From: Oscillospiraceae bacterium
GTDB lineage: Bacteria; Bacillota; Clostridia; Oscillospirales; Acutalibacteraceae
Direction of reading: 5' to 3'
NCBI GenBank assembly: GCA_022650485.1
Contig: JALCPP010000010.1
Coordinates: 1 to 64,000 of the forward strand
Length of the DNA: 64,000 nt
The first letter of the stretch is position 1; the number at the start of each line of letters is the position of its first letter. Position numbers and translations under genes: made by a program. Under the pieces are notes generated by a model. That model made no database searches. It saw nothing but the letters and a program-made list of their open reading frames with translations, and was not told where the DNA came from. This document shows positions 46,542-56,375 of the stretch, piece after piece.

Positions 46542-47648
46542 TCAGCCTTCACTTTTCAGGCGAACCGGCAGTACCAGGAACAGGAAAGAGCTGCCTTCGC
46601 AGGGGAGAATTCTCATCGGGCTTAACGGTCCGTTCAGTTGAATCCGAACCTCATCGCACTCCGTATTGCGCAGCGCATCGAGCAAAAAGCGGTTGTTAAA
46701 TCCCATTTCCAGCGAATCGCCTTCCATCTGTGCAGCCAGTTTATCATGTGCGCGGCCGATTGCCGTAGAGCAGGAAACACGGATTTCGCCATCTTCAAAC
46801 ACACAGCGAACCGGGCTTTTCAGCCGGTCGGTAATGAGAAGGGAAACACGTTCCACGCTGCTGATTAAGTTATGAACCGAAACTTTCAGGCTGGTAGAAC
46901 ATTCGTTTGGAACGGCGGCGCGGTAGTCTAGAAATTCACCTTCCAGCAGACGGGAAATGACTGTGTAGTTTTGAATACTGAACAGAATATGGCGTCTGCC
47001 GATCTGCAATTCCACTTCGCTGTCGTCATCGCCAATCAGTTTTAAGACTTCCGCCAGCGTTTTGCCCGGAACGACAAACGTGGTGTTCCGTTCACACGCG
47101 AGCGGCTCTTCGCGGATTGCAAGCCGGTAGCCGTCGACGGAAACCAGACGAAGGTGGTCCGGTTCCAGTTCGAACAGGGTCCCGGTATGGATGGGTTTTG
47201 CGTCGTTGTCCGCAACGGCGAACAGGGTTTGGTGAATCATGCTGTGCAGAATTCCGCTTGGAATTTTCAGGGAAGTTTCGCTGCCGACGGACGGAAGTTC
47301 CGGGTATTCCTGCGCGGGAATTCCCACAATGGAATATTTTGCTTCTCCGCTTTCGATCGTTGTGATTTGTTTTTCGTCCGTCGTAATGGTTACGTCCGCG
47401 GCCGGAAGGCGGCGGACAATGTCACCAAACAGTCTGGCACTCAGTACAATACTGCCCTTTTCTGCAACGGTGCATGCAAGGTCGGTTGTAATGCCAAGCT
47501 CCAGATCATATCCGCAAAGCTGTACGGAGCTGTCGCCTGCCCGGATGAGGATTCCTTCCAGAGCGGGAATGGAGGATTTGGTAGAGACCGCTTTTTGGAT
47601 ATTCAACACGGCTTCATTCAATTTTTGCTTATCGCAGGTAATTTTCAT
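46542..47648 (-). CDS. dnaN: DNA polymerase III beta clamp
   Basis: 368 residues from ATG 47648. The open frame continues to 47798, but that part is the dnaA-dnaN gap. It begins [33 protein letters not shown], has the three clamp domains, and ends [14 protein letters not shown], the standard sliding-clamp ending. An ATG at 47663 with an adjacent AAGGA is possible. The clamp tethers replicative polymerases. Confidence 0.96.
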   Translation of the reverse strand: MKITCDKQKLNEAVLNIQKAVSTKSSIPALEGILIRAGDSSVQLCGYDLELGITTDLACTVAEKGSIVLSARLFGDIVRRLPAADVTITTDEKQITTIESGEAKYSIVGIPAQEYPELPSVGSETSLKIPSGILHSMIHQTLFAVADNDAKPIHTGTLFELEPDHLRLVSVDGYRLAIREEPLACERNTTFVVPGKTLAEVLKLIGDDDSEVELQIGRRHILFSIQNYTVISRLLEGEFLDYRAAVPNECSTSLKVSVHNLISSVERVSLLITDRLKSPVRCVFEDGEIRVSCSTAIGRAHDKLAAQMEGDSLEMGFNNRFLLDALRNTECDEVRIQLNGPLSPMRILPCEGSSFLFLVLPVRLKSEG

Positions 47649-47954
47649 GTTCTCACGGCTCATTTCCTTATATGAATGGATAGAAATGGATTTTTTCAGT
47701 AATAGGAGTAGTATGCGCTGAAAAGTTGAAATTATTGGAAAACCCTGATGAACACTGGATTTTCCGGCTTCTTTTTTTCCCAGTTGTAATGTTTGCAAAT
47801 TGTTAACAATCTGTATTTTTTTGAAGATTTTAACATGTTGTTGAAAACTCTGTGGGAAATGTTGAAAAGAAGTTTAAAATTTGGGGGAATACCGGAAAAT
47901 GAATTTTTATGGTTTTCCCCGGAATTGTGGAATGTTGAAATAGTTTTACGCGTT
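47649..47954. other. dnaA-dnaN gap with clustered 9-mers, candidate DnaA-binding region
   Basis: TGTTGAAAA occurs at 47839-47847 and 47860-47868, 21 bases apart, with TGTGGGAAA between them at 47851-47859. A related TGTTGAAAT is at 47933-47941. None is the canonical TTATCCACA box. In Bacillus one of the two origin box clusters is in this gap. TTGTTAACAA at about 47798 is another palindrome. Confidence 0.45.
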
Positions 47955-49268
47955 TCAGCGGTCGCGGATATTTTTGATAATGTCTTCCGCGGTGGCTTTT
48001 GTTTTGGCGTTGCGTGCAATGTTTTTTTCGACCTGCTGAATGGCATAGACCACGGTGGAGTGATCGCGTCCGCCGAATTCTTTCCCGATGGATGTCATCG
48101 GCATCTGTGTAATTTCTCTTACCACATACATGGCCATCTGCCGCGCGCTGGAAATATTGGCGCTGCGTTTCGGGGACCGGATGGCTTCTCCGGTTGTTCC
48201 GAACGTCCGCGCGACTTCATCGATGATTTTTTCGACGGTCATCGGTGTGGGCTGGTCGTTATTAATAATGTCGCTGATCGCCGATTGTGCCGTTTGGATG
48301 TTCATGGCTTCTCCGCTTAAAAGGGAGTAGGCTTTCATTTTCTTTACGGCGCCTTCCAGCTGGCGGATGTTGTTTTTCAGTCGGTTTGCGATGTATTCGA
48401 CGACATTGTCGGGCAGGTCGATTTTAACGAGCTCCGCTTTTCTTTTAATAATAGCGATGCGCGTTTCAAAATCCGGCGGCTGAATGTCGGCGGTTAAGCC
48501 CCATTCAAATCGGGTCAAAAGGCGTTCTTCCAGTGTGGCAATATCTTTTGGGGGGCGGTCGGAAGTCAGAACAATCTGCTTTTTTGCCTCGTAAAGGGTA
48601 TTGAAGGTGTGGAAGAATTCTTCCTGAGTGGAGTCTTTGCCCGCAATAAATTGAATATCGTCTACGAGAAGCACGTCCGCTTTCCGGTAACGCTGATGAA
48701 ATTCGCCGGTTGTCCCGCGGCGAATGGCTTCAATCAGTTCGTTTGTAAATTCGTCCCCTTTAATATAGACGATTTTCATGGCCGGATTGGTGTTTCCGAT
48801 TTCGTTGCGGATCGCATACAGCAGATGCGTTTTCCCTAAACCTGAATTTCCGTAGATGAACAGGGGATTGTAGAGGCTGGCCGGCTTGCTCGCCACCGCC
48901 ATGGAAGCGGCGTGCGCGAATTTATTTGACGGCCCAACAATATAGGTGTCAAACGTAAATTCGTAGTTGTCGTCATTTTCGGCCGGTGTTTCTTTTTTCG
49001 CTTCGTTTCCCAGTTCCCCGGGGATGCAGACGCGAATTTGAATTTCACGGCTGAAAATTTGCCGGAATGCTTCTTCCAGAATTGCGTTATAATAATGAAG
49101 GATTGTTTGGCGGTGCAGTTCGTTCGGCACTTTTAAAACCGCGATTCCGTCGGTAAAATCCAGCGTAACCGGTTCAATCCTGCTGATCCAGGTGGAAAAT
49201 GCAATTTCCGTTATTTTGTTTTTGCAGTACTCGCAGACGAGGTTCCAGACCTCGGTGAACGATTCCAT
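47955..49268 (-). CDS. dnaA: Chromosomal replication initiator DnaA
   Basis: 437 residues from ATG 49268, eleven bases after GAGGT. Two upstream ATG codons (49310, 49292) are in frame but less well placed. Domain I is [32 protein letters not shown]. The AAA+ core has Walker [15 protein letters not shown] and Walker B LLVDDIQF, with the sensor region [10 protein letters not shown]. The C-terminal DNA-binding signature is [27 protein letters not shown]. Position and divergence from rpmH are typical of the origin. Confidence 0.97.
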   Translation of the reverse strand: MESFTEVWNLVCEYCKNKITEIAFSTWISRIEPVTLDFTDGIAVLKVPNELHRQTILHYYNAILEEAFRQIFSREIQIRVCIPGELGNEAKKETPAENDDNYEFTFDTYIVGPSNKFAHAASMAVASKPASLYNPLFIYGNSGLGKTHLLYAIRNEIGNTNPAMKIVYIKGDEFTNELIEAIRRGTTGEFHQRYRKADVLLVDDIQFIAGKDSTQEEFFHTFNTLYEAKKQIVLTSDRPPKDIATLEERLLTRFEWGLTADIQPPDFETRIAIIKRKAELVKIDLPDNVVEYIANRLKNNIRQLEGAVKKMKAYSLLSGEAMNIQTAQSAISDIINNDQPTPMTVEKIIDEVARTFGTTGEAIRSPKRSANISSARQMAMYVVREITQMPMTSIGKEFGGRDHSTVVYAIQQVEKNIARNAKTKATAEDIIKNIRDR

Positions 49269-49610
49269 CTTATTGCAGTACCTCATTTTCATTCTTTTCC
49301 CGTTTTCCATGATCGTATTTTGTCAACGGGTATTATTAATTATAGTAGCACAAGTTTTTGTTTTTTTCAAATTCAGATTTCGCCCGAATCAGGGCTTTTT
49401 CTTCGAATTCTCAATAAAATTTTAAATTTCCGTTTTTTTTGCTTTTCATATTGGGAAACTTGTGGTATATTTAACCCTATAGGACCATTTGTTATCAATT
49501 CCCGCACTGCTGCCGTGCTTTCCGCTCGGTGCGTATGGTTGACAGGCTGCGGACAGATAAGATATAATATTTTTCAAAGGGTCTTTTTTGAGTCGAAGGG
49601 GGGTTTTTTC
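49269..49610. other. oriC: Probable replication origin core (dnaA-rpmH divergent gap)
   Basis: 342 bases separate divergent dnaA and rpmH. The stretch 49321-49450 is very AT-rich and suitable for unwinding. Genes on each side read away from it, as at bacterial origins. No canonical TTATCCACA box is visible. The nearest matches are TGTGGTATA and TTATCAATT. The rpmH promoter lies at its right end. Confidence 0.55.
49539..49568 (+). promoter_or_regulatory. Promoter of rpmH-rnpA
   Basis: TTGACA (49539-49544) and TATAAT (49563-49568) are perfect hexamers with an 18-base spacer. The start codon is 43 bases downstream. Confidence 0.8.
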
Positions 49611-49745
49611 ATGCTTAGAACTTATCAGCCGAAAAAGCTGCACAGAAAAAAGGAACATGGTTTCCGCAAGCGCATGTCCACGTCGAATGGACGGAAGGTT
49701 CTTTCCCGCCGCAGGGCAAAGGGCAGAGCCAAACTGAGTTACTAA
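49611..49745 (+). CDS. rpmH: 50S ribosomal protein L34
   Basis: 44 residues, [20 protein letters not shown] then [24 protein letters not shown], the complete L34 sequence. The ribosome site GAAGGGGGG is strong. It is first in the rpmH-rnpA-yidD-yidC-jag operon. Confidence 0.98.
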   Translation: MLRTYQPKKLHRKKEHGFRKRMSTSNGRKVLSRRRAKGRAKLSY

Positions 49746-49805
49746 TGACTGGACGGACAGGCCCGGAACACGGCTTTTATGCCGCGGCGTGTTTCCCGTC
49801 GGGAG

Positions 49806-49831
49806 AGGGCCACTCATTGTGGCCTTTCTTT
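49806..49831 (+). terminator. Hairpin between rpmH and rnpA, probable partial terminator
   Basis: GGCCAC-TCATT-GTGGCC (49808-49824) is followed by TTTCTTT. It would let L34 be made in excess over the RNase P protein. Confidence 0.6.
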
Positions 49832-49873
49832 AATTCCTAAATAAAGAAAAGCTGGTATGTTACGGGTTACAAT

Positions 49874-50209
49874 ATGAAAGAATATGTTTCGATCAATCAT
49901 AACAGGGATTTTCAAAGGACTTATTCCAGGGGAAAGTCTTTTGTCAGCCCGGTGCTGGTTACCTATGTGAGGAAAAACCGGAGAAGAGACTTGCGCATGG
50001 GGATTACAACGAGCAAAAAAACCGGAAATGCGGTGCACAGAAACCGGTCCCGCAGAGTGATCCGAGAGGCATTTCGGAATCTTCCGGCAGAAGTTCGAAC
50101 GGGCGTTGACTTAATTTTTGTCGCAAGGGCAAAAACATCGGCGGTGAAAAGCACTGATTTGTGCCGCGTGATGGAGCGGCATCTGAAAAATGCGGGAGTG
50201 CTCAAATGA
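49874..50209 (+). CDS. rnpA: Ribonuclease P protein component
   Basis: 111 residues. The RNase P protein signature is clear: [20 protein letters not shown] followed by VIREAFRN. It assists the RNA subunit in tRNA 5' processing. The ribosome site is weak (GGGTT), consistent with low demand. It overlaps yidD by four bases (ATGA). Confidence 0.96.
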   Translation: MKEYVSINHNRDFQRTYSRGKSFVSPVLVTYVRKNRRRDLRMGITTSKKTGNAVHRNRSRRVIREAFRNLPAEVRTGVDLIFVARAKTSAVKSTDLCRVMERHLKNAGVLK

Positions 50210-50436
50210 AACAAGTCCTGCTTTTCCTGATTCGGTTTTATCAGAAAGGCATATCGCCTTATAAAAAGCCGTGCTGTAAATATTATCCAACCTGTTCCAA
50301 TTACGCGGTTGAGGCAATCAAGCGGTTCGGCGCTTTTAAGGGTTTTTTCCTCGCGCTGTACCGCGTTTTGCGTTGCAACCCCTTTTCCCGCGGGGGATAT
50401 GACCCGGTGCCGGAAAAGAAACCCCGAAAAATCTGA
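50206..50436 (+). CDS. yidD: Membrane protein insertion efficiency factor YidD
   Basis: 76 residues from ATG 50206. [37 protein letters not shown] and the later [14 protein letters not shown] are diagnostic of YidD. It helps YidC insert membrane proteins. Translation is coupled to rnpA. Confidence 0.96.
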   Translation: MKQVLLFLIRFYQKGISPYKKPCCKYYPTCSNYAVEAIKRFGAFKGFFLALYRVLRCNPFSRGGYDPVPEKKPRKI

Positions 50437-50528
50437 TCGGGGCACGGGTTTTCCGCATGTTTTACGCCGGATTTCTGGTTCCGGCGACCATCCGGCGTTT
50501 TTTGGCCGGACAGAGGAGAATATTCTGT

Positions 50529-51533
50529 ATGTACGATTTCTTTAATTTCTTCGGCAGCGCTCTTGGTTACCTGCTTTGGTTTTTTTACGGGCTGGTGAAA
50601 AACTACGGGGTTGCGATCCTTCTGTTTACCGTTGTCACAAAGATTATTCTGTTTCCTTTTTCAATCAAACAGCAGATCTCGATGGCGGCGAACAGCAAAA
50701 TAGCAGTCAAGCAGAAAGAACTGCAGAAAAAATATGCAAAAAACAGGGAAAAGCTTCAGATAGAAACACAGAAGCTGTATGAAAAAGAGGGCGTGAATCC
50801 GGCCAGCGGATGCCTGACCATGGTGGTTCCCCTTTTAATCATGATGGGTCTGTATTATACGGTGCTTTACCCGTTGATCAACACACTTCATATTTCCGGA
50901 ACTGCGGCGAATTCCGCCGCGGAAATGCTCAAGCTGATTCCGGGCATCGGGCAGACACTGGATACCCGTTACGCGCAGATTGAAATTGTAAAGCAATTTT
51001 CGGATTTAAAACCGTATCTGACGATGTTCAGCGGGGACGAGCTCTCAAAAATAGAGTCTTTCAGCCATGGATTTAGCTTTTTGGGGCTCAATTTACTGGA
51101 TACGCCGTGCGATCCTTCCAATATTTTTGGAACGCTGTTCCGTTCCAATCTTTGGGTCATTCCGGTTTTGTGCCTGGTATCATCCGTCATTACGCAGTTT
51201 TTTACCATGAAGCTTCAGCCCGGTATGCAGCAGCAACAGCAGGGCTGCATGAAATATATGTTCTATTTTTTCCCGTTGATTACGGCGTGGATTGCCTGCA
51301 CGATGCCGGCCGCAGTCGGATTTTACTGGATTATATCCACGATTACGGGATTTTTACAGACGATTATTTTGAATATCTGGTACAGCCCGGCCGACCTTGG
51401 GGCAAAAGCGGAAGCAAGGCGTATTGCCCTGCGTGAACAGGAAGAAGCAAAAATGGAACCTGTCGCAGCGACGGCGGGAAATTCTGACAACGGAAAAGAA
51501 CGGCAGGCAAAGGCCGGCAGCCGCAAAAATTAA
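50529..51533 (+). CDS. yidC: Membrane protein insertase YidC/SpoIIIJ/Oxa1
   Basis: 334 residues from ATG 50529 behind GAGGAG. The frame is open to 50457 but without a site. It lacks a lipobox and starts with a helix (LLWFFYGLVKNYGVAILLFTVVTKIILFP). The conserved insertase core follows, with KQKELQKKYAKNREKLQIETQKLYEKEGVNPASGCLTMVVPL and three or four further helices. The C-terminus is basic. It inserts membrane proteins with or without Sec. Confidence 0.95.
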   Translation: MYDFFNFFGSALGYLLWFFYGLVKNYGVAILLFTVVTKIILFPFSIKQQISMAANSKIAVKQKELQKKYAKNREKLQIETQKLYEKEGVNPASGCLTMVVPLLIMMGLYYTVLYPLINTLHISGTAANSAAEMLKLIPGIGQTLDTRYAQIEIVKQFSDLKPYLTMFSGDELSKIESFSHGFSFLGLNLLDTPCDPSNIFGTLFRSNLWVIPVLCLVSSVITQFFTMKLQPGMQQQQQGCMKYMFYFFPLITAWIACTMPAAVGFYWIISTITGFLQTIILNIWYSPADLGAKAEARRIALREQEEAKMEPVAATAGNSDNGKERQAKAGSRKN

Positions 51534-51573
51534 ACGCTGAAACAGGGGTCCGATTTCTGGGAGGGATTACCGT

Positions 51574-52365
51574 ATGAAAGAAGCGATTGGAACCGGCGAG
51601 ACCGTTGAAATTGCAAGGGAAGCTGCATGCAGGCAGCTGGGCGTGGAATCCTATGAGACGGAGTTTGAAATCCTTGAAATGCCGACGAAAAAGACCTTTG
51701 GCCTGTTCGGCGGAAATCCGGCGAAAGTTCGGGTCTATCTGGAAGATGACCCGGCTCAGCTTGCCGCGGATTACTTGCAGAATGTTTTGACTCATATGGG
51801 ATTGGATCATATAGAAACTGATATTAAACGCGACGAAAACGGAGCGGTAATTTCTTTAGACGGCGGCGATATCGGTTATGTAATCGGCCACCGCGGGGAA
51901 ACGCTGGACGCACTTCAGTATCTGGCCGGATTAGTGGCAAATCACGCCGGCAGCGCATATTACCGCATCAACCTTGACATTGGAAATTACAGAAGCAAGC
52001 GGAAACAGACTCTGGAAAATCTGGGCCGCAAGATGGCGGAAAAATCTTTGCGCACCGGGCGGAATATGTCTTTGGAACCGATGAATCCTTACGAGCGGAG
52101 AATTATTCATACGGCGGTGCAGACCGTTGAAGGCGCGAAATCCTGGTCGGAAGGAGAAAGCGTTGCCCGCCATGTGGTAATCGGCCCGATTGCCGGGGAA
52201 CGGTCCTCTTCCCGCCGGGGCGGATTTAATAAGCGCCGGGGCGGAAAACCGAATAAACCACCGTACAGGCAGGAATCAAGAAAAGCACCGAATCGGGAAG
52301 AACGCCGTGTTCCGGTTCAGCGAGCCGCGGTTGGTTTATACGGAAAAGTAGAACCGAAAAAGTAA
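51574..52365 (+). CDS. jag: RNA-binding protein Jag/KhpB
   Basis: 263 residues. The Jag N-terminal domain (AIGTGETVEIAREAACRQLG, about 3-50) is followed by a KH domain (IGHRGETLDALQYLAGLVAN, about 105-165) and an R3H domain (MNPYERRIIHTAVQTV, about 170-200). The last 50 residues are an arginine- and glycine-rich tail. It binds RNA with KhpA and influences cell-wall growth and sporulation. It starts behind GGGAGGGA. Confidence 0.93.
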   Translation: MKEAIGTGETVEIAREAACRQLGVESYETEFEILEMPTKKTFGLFGGNPAKVRVYLEDDPAQLAADYLQNVLTHMGLDHIETDIKRDENGAVISLDGGDIGYVIGHRGETLDALQYLAGLVANHAGSAYYRINLDIGNYRSKRKQTLENLGRKMAEKSLRTGRNMSLEPMNPYERRIIHTAVQTVEGAKSWSEGESVARHVVIGPIAGERSSSRRGGFNKRRGGKPNKPPYRQESRKAPNREERRVPVQRAAVGLYGKVEPKK

Positions 52366-52423
52366 ACAGCAGATATGAGGGGGCGGTTCTTTCAGAATTG
52401 TCCTCTTTTTTTGAGGGATTTTT

Positions 52424-53812
52424 ATGGAACAGACAAAGTACAGCGAAATCGGTACCACCATTGCGGCCATTTCCACGCCGCAGGCACCGGGCGGAATTGG
52501 TGTGGTCCGTATCTCCGGGCCGAATGCGTGCAAAATTGCAGACCGTGTTTTTCTTTCTCTTCACAAGAAAAAACTGGGGGATCTTGGCGGTTATTCCGCT
52601 CTTTACGGAAAAGTTTGTGATGAAAACGGCCCGATCGATGAAGCGGTCGCTCTGAAATTTCGCGCGCCGAAAAGTTTTACCGGCGAAGAAGTGGTCGAGC
52701 TTTCCTGCCACGGCGGGCTTGTCATTCTTCGCCGGCTGCTCCGGGCGGTGATTCGCGCGGGCGCAGTTCCGGCGGGGCCGGGGGAATTTACGCGGCGCGC
52801 GTTTCTCAATGGAAAAATCGGATTAACAGAAGCGGAATCGGTGATGCAGCTGGTTTCCGCCCAGGGCGAGCAGGCCGCAAAGGCGGCGCTTGCCGGTCAC
52901 GAAGGCGCGCTGGAGCGCCGAATTCAAAAAATCCGCGAAACGCTGCTTCGCGCCGCCGCTCATCTTTCCGCCTGGGTGGATTATCCGGAAGACGATATTC
53001 CCCGGGTGACGGAAAGCGAGCTGCGTTCTTCCCTGGGGGCGGTTCAGTCGGAACTGGAAGCACTGCTGCGCGGGTTTGATGCGGGGCTGGTTTTGCGCGA
53101 AGGGGTGAATACCGTCATCGCGGGAAGACCGAATGCGGGAAAATCCACCCTGATGAATCTTCTTGCCGGATGTGAGCGCTCGATTGTGACCAGCTTTGCC
53201 GGAACCACGCGTGATATTGTGGAAGACACGGTTTTGCTTGGCGGAATTCCGCTTCGGCTGGCGGATACCGCCGGACTGCGCGATACCGCCGACCCGATTG
53301 AGCAGGTTGGCGTTGGGCGAGCAAGAAACCGGATTCGCTGCGCGCGGTTGGTCTTAGCCGTGTTCGATGCTTCTCAGGAATTGAATGAAGAAGACCGCGC
53401 ACTGCTCCGCGAAGTGGGGCATACCCCCTGTGTTGCGGTGATTAACAAGGTTGATTTGCCCGAAAAAATAGACAAAGAGTTTATTAAATCAAGTATTAAA
53501 CATACAGTATATTTATCTGCAAAAACTGGGCAGGGATTGCCGCAGTTGGAAGATGCGGTTGCCCAGGTGTTGGGGACCAAAGAACTGGACCCCTCTGACG
53601 GGATGTTATACACGGAGCGGCAGAGGGATGCGGCAAATCGTTCGCTGCAAAGTGTAAACGAGGCGCTGGGTGCGCTTCAAAGCGGAATGACATTCGACGC
53701 GGTGACGGTTTCGGTGGAAGACGCGGTTTCCGCTCTTTTGGAATTGACTGGAGAGCGTGCAACTGTTGCGGTTGTGGATTCTGTTTTTTCCCATTTCTGC
53801 GTCGGTAAATGA
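52424..53812 (+). CDS. mnmE: tRNA modification GTPase MnmE
   Basis: 462 residues. The N-terminal folate-binding domain is followed by a helical region. The inserted G domain shows GRPNAGKSTLMNLL, FAGTTRD, DTAGLRDTADP and INKVD. It ends in the essential CVGK. With MnmG it makes the 5-carboxymethylaminomethyl group on wobble uridine 34. The 75-bp repeat array separates it from mnmG. Confidence 0.97.
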   Translation: MEQTKYSEIGTTIAAISTPQAPGGIGVVRISGPNACKIADRVFLSLHKKKLGDLGGYSALYGKVCDENGPIDEAVALKFRAPKSFTGEEVVELSCHGGLVILRRLLRAVIRAGAVPAGPGEFTRRAFLNGKIGLTEAESVMQLVSAQGEQAAKAALAGHEGALERRIQKIRETLLRAAAHLSAWVDYPEDDIPRVTESELRSSLGAVQSELEALLRGFDAGLVLREGVNTVIAGRPNAGKSTLMNLLAGCERSIVTSFAGTTRDIVEDTVLLGGIPLRLADTAGLRDTADPIEQVGVGRARNRIRCARLVLAVFDASQELNEEDRALLREVGHTPCVAVINKVDLPEKIDKEFIKSSIKHTVYLSAKTGQGLPQLEDAVAQVLGTKELDPSDGMLYTERQRDAANRSLQSVNEALGALQSGMTFDAVTVSVEDAVSALLELTGERATVAVVDSVFSHFCVGK

Positions 53813-53911
53813 GGGCTGGGCCTTCACGCGCGGCCCAACAGAGGGAAGGGTGTAAACCAATAGCTCTGTTGAGCGGGACGGAAAACGAAAACTTCTAAGT
53901 AGCATCACTTT

Positions 53912-54260
53912 GAGAACGCCGCAGGAACGAAAGACGCTGTGCGTTTCGTAGGACGGAAGGCAAAATTTTCAGGAAAGCCATATGTGGAGAACGCCGCAGG
54001 AACGAAAGACGCTGTGTGTTTCGTAGGGCGGAAGGCAAAATTTTCAGGAAAGCCATATGTGGAGAACGCCGCAGGAACGAAAGACGCTGTGTGTTTCGTA
54101 GGACGGAAGGCAAAATTTTCAGGAAAGCCATATGTGGAGAACGCCGCAGGAACGAAAGACGCTGTGTGTTTCGTAGGACGGAAGGCAAAATTTTCAGGAA
54201 AGCTATATGTGGAGAACGCCGTAGGCGCGAAAGACGCTGTGCGTCCAGTAGGAGCACAAG
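53912..54260. repeat. 75-bp tandem repeat array, four full units and one partial
   Basis: Units begin at 53912, 53987, 54062, 54137 and 54212, exactly 75 bases apart. The first four are almost identical (single-base changes only). The last is diverged and stops after about 49 bases. Each unit contains ACGAAAGACGC-TGT-G(C/T)GTTTCGT, able to form a hairpin. Several frames stay open on both strands because no unit contains a stop in them, and the period is 25 codons. No frame has a ribosome site. Function is unknown. Confidence 0.9.
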
Positions 54261-54308
54261 AAAGTTTTCAACGCTTTAGACTAAAAGTGTTGAAAACTTT
54301 CTGTTTTC
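54259..54308 (+). terminator. Terminator after mnmE and the repeat array
   Basis: A perfect 14-bp stem (AGAAAGTTTTCAAC at 54259-54272, GTTGAAAACTTTCT at 54289-54302) with a 16-base loop is followed by GTTTTC. Its right arm contains the TGTTGAAAA 9-mer. Confidence 0.7.
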
Positions 54309-54494
54309 TAGTGAGCGGGCTTTTTTCCTGAGCACGGAAAGTGTAAAATATAGGACGGATTCTTGCTCGACATATATTTTACCTTGCATAAGAATTCCAT
54401 TGACGCAAACGAAAAATCATGCTATTCTGTGAATTTGAAATTGAAATCAAGACAATCCTTAAACATAGAGAGCAGTCATACGGGAGGGAATATT

Positions 54495-56375
54495 TTGACA
54501 TATGATGCGGGAATGTACGATGTAGCCGTAATTGGCGCGGGGCACGCGGGCATTGAAGCGGGTCTTGCTTCGGCACGCCTTGGCTGCAGCACACTGGTTT
54601 TTACTATTAATCTGGATGCGGTGGGAAACTGCCCCTGCAATCCATCAATCGGCGGAACGGCAAAAGGACATCTTGTCCGTGAAATCGATGCCCTTGGCGG
54701 AGAAATGGGTCGCACGACCGACGAGTGCTTTCTTCAGAGCCGCATGCTCAATCGTGGGAAAGGCCCGGCGGTTCATTCGCTTCGCGCGCAGATCGACCGG
54801 CGCGAATACAGTAATATTATGAAGCATAAATTGGAGCTTCAGCAAAACCTGTTTTTAAAACAGGCGGAGGTCACCGCGCTGTCCCGGGCGGACAATGGCG
54901 CATGGCTGCTTGAAACGAGGATGGGCGCGGTTTATACCGTAAAAGCGGTGGTGATTGCGACCGGAACCTATCTGACCGGAAAAATTTATATTGGAGAACA
55001 GTCCTGGGACGGCGGACCGGACGGGATGTTCCCGGCGGCGTTTTTGGGCGCTTCTTTAAGCAAATTGGGGATTCGCCTTCGCCGTTTTAAAACCGGTACG
55101 CCCGCGCGCGTGTTAAAATCCAGTATTGATTTTACAAATCTGGAAGTCCAGCACGGCGACGATCCGGTTGTTCCTTTTTCTTACGACACGGAAAAACCGG
55201 GAAAGAACCGGGAAGTCTGCTATATTTCATGGACCAATGAAAAAACAAAGAAGATTATTCTGGACAACCTCAGCCGTTCCCCTTTGTTCAGCGGAAAAAT
55301 TGAAGGGGTTGGCCCGCGGTACTGCCCGAGCATCGAGTCTAAAATTGTTCGCTTTGCAGACCATAAACGCCATCAGCTTTTTATTGAACCATGCGGGCTT
55401 GGTACAGAGGAAATGTATTTGCAGGGAATGAGTTCTTCTCTGCCGGAAGATGTTCAGATCGCTTTTTATAAAACGATTCCGGGGCTGGAGCATGTTCAGA
55501 TTATGCGAACGGCTTATGCCATTGAATATGACTGCGCCGACCCGGTGCAGATGGGTGCAACGCTGGAATTCCGCGATTTTCCCGGACTTTATGGCGCGGG
55601 GCAGTTTAACGGCAGTTCCGGTTATGAGGAAGCGGCGGCGCAGGGATTGGTGGCAGGAATCAACGCCGCACTGAAAATTCAGGGAAAAAATCCGATGATT
55701 TTGGACCGTGCCTGCTCTTACATCGGAACATTGATTGATGACCTGATTACAAAGGGCACTTCCGAACCGTATCGGATGATGACATCGCGCAGTGAATACC
55801 GTTTGGTGCTTCGGCAAGATAACGCCGATGCCAGATTGACACCGATCGGCCATGAAATAGGGCTGATTGGCCAGTCGCGCTGGGAACGCTTTCAAAAGAA
55901 AGAACAACAGATTTCTGAAGAATTGGAACGCCTGAAAAAGACGGTTCTGCCGCCTTCGGAAGCACTGAATGAACTGCTTGTTTCACATGAAACATCGCCG
56001 GTTTCTACCGGAATAAGGCTTTCCGATTTGCTTCGCAGGCCGCAGCTTTCTTATCAAGTGTTAACTCCGGTTGATGCCGGCCGGCCAGATCTGCCGGATG
56101 CTGTTTTTGAAGCGGTGGAAATCGAGCTGAAATATGAGGGGTATATCCGCAGGCAGAAAACACAGATTCATGAGATGAGGCGGCTGGAAAACCGGAAACT
56201 TCCTGCCCAGGTCGATTACCGTGAAATTGCGGGGCTTCGCACGGAGGCGCAGGAAAAGCTGCAGGCGGTTCGGCCGGAGAGTATCGGGCAGGCATCGCGC
56301 ATTTCGGGTGTCAGCCCGGCAGATATCAGTGTGCTGATGATCTGGCTGGCCCGCCGCGGGGGGGACGCTGTATGA
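54495..56375 (+). CDS. mnmG: tRNA uridine-5-carboxymethylaminomethyl synthesis enzyme MnmG
   Basis: 626 residues from a TTG at 54495, seven bases after GGAGG. The frame is open to 54363 but without a ribosome site. An internal ATG at 54513 is possible. The FAD motif is VIGAGHAGIEAG. The conserved CNPSIGGTAKGHLVREIDALGG and RMLNRGKGPAVHSLRAQ are intact, and the C-terminal MnmE-binding helices are present. It is the partner of MnmE. A parS site lies within it. Confidence 0.97.
   Translation: MTYDAGMYDVAVIGAGHAGIEAGLASARLGCSTLVFTINLDAVGNCPCNPSIGGTAKGHLVREIDALGGEMGRTTDECFLQSRMLNRGKGPAVHSLRAQIDRREYSNIMKHKLELQQNLFLKQAEVTALSRADNGAWLLETRMGAVYTVKAVVIATGTYLTGKIYIGEQSWDGGPDGMFPAAFLGASLSKLGIRLRRFKTGTPARVLKSSIDFTNLEVQHGDDPVVPFSYDTEKPGKNREVCYISWTNEKTKKIILDNLSRSPLFSGKIEGVGPRYCPSIESKIVRFADHKRHQLFIEPCGLGTEEMYLQGMSSSLPEDVQIAFYKTIPGLEHVQIMRTAYAIEYDCADPVQMGATLEFRDFPGLYGAGQFNGSSGYEEAAAQGLVAGINAALKIQGKNPMILDRACSYIGTLIDDLITKGTSEPYRMMTSRSEYRLVLRQDNADARLTPIGHEIGLIGQSRWERFQKKEQQISEELERLKKTVLPPSEALNELLVSHETSPVSTGIRLSDLLRRPQLSYQVLTPVDAGRPDLPDAVFEAVEIELKYEGYIRRQKTQIHEMRRLENRKLPAQVDYREIAGLRTEAQEKLQAVRPESIGQASRISGVSPADISVLMIWLARRGGDAV
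55979..55994. promoter_or_regulatory. parS site inside mnmG
   Basis: TGTTTCACATGAAACA is a perfect 16-bp palindrome except at the central CA/TG step and is one base from the Bacillus consensus. The identical 16-mer occurs before soj. Confidence 0.85.

Noticed and set aside
49269-49610. Canonical DnaA boxes in the dnaA-rpmH gap
   Set aside because: Nearest matches TGTGGTATA and TTATCAATT differ by two or more bases from TTATCCACA, so no box was annotated, although position and AT-richness still favour an origin.
53939-54331. Open frames through the 75-bp repeats on both strands
   Set aside because: The frames stay open because the period is a multiple of three and the unit lacks stops in them. 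The only start is a GTG without a ribosome site, and two plus frames and one minus frame are equally open.
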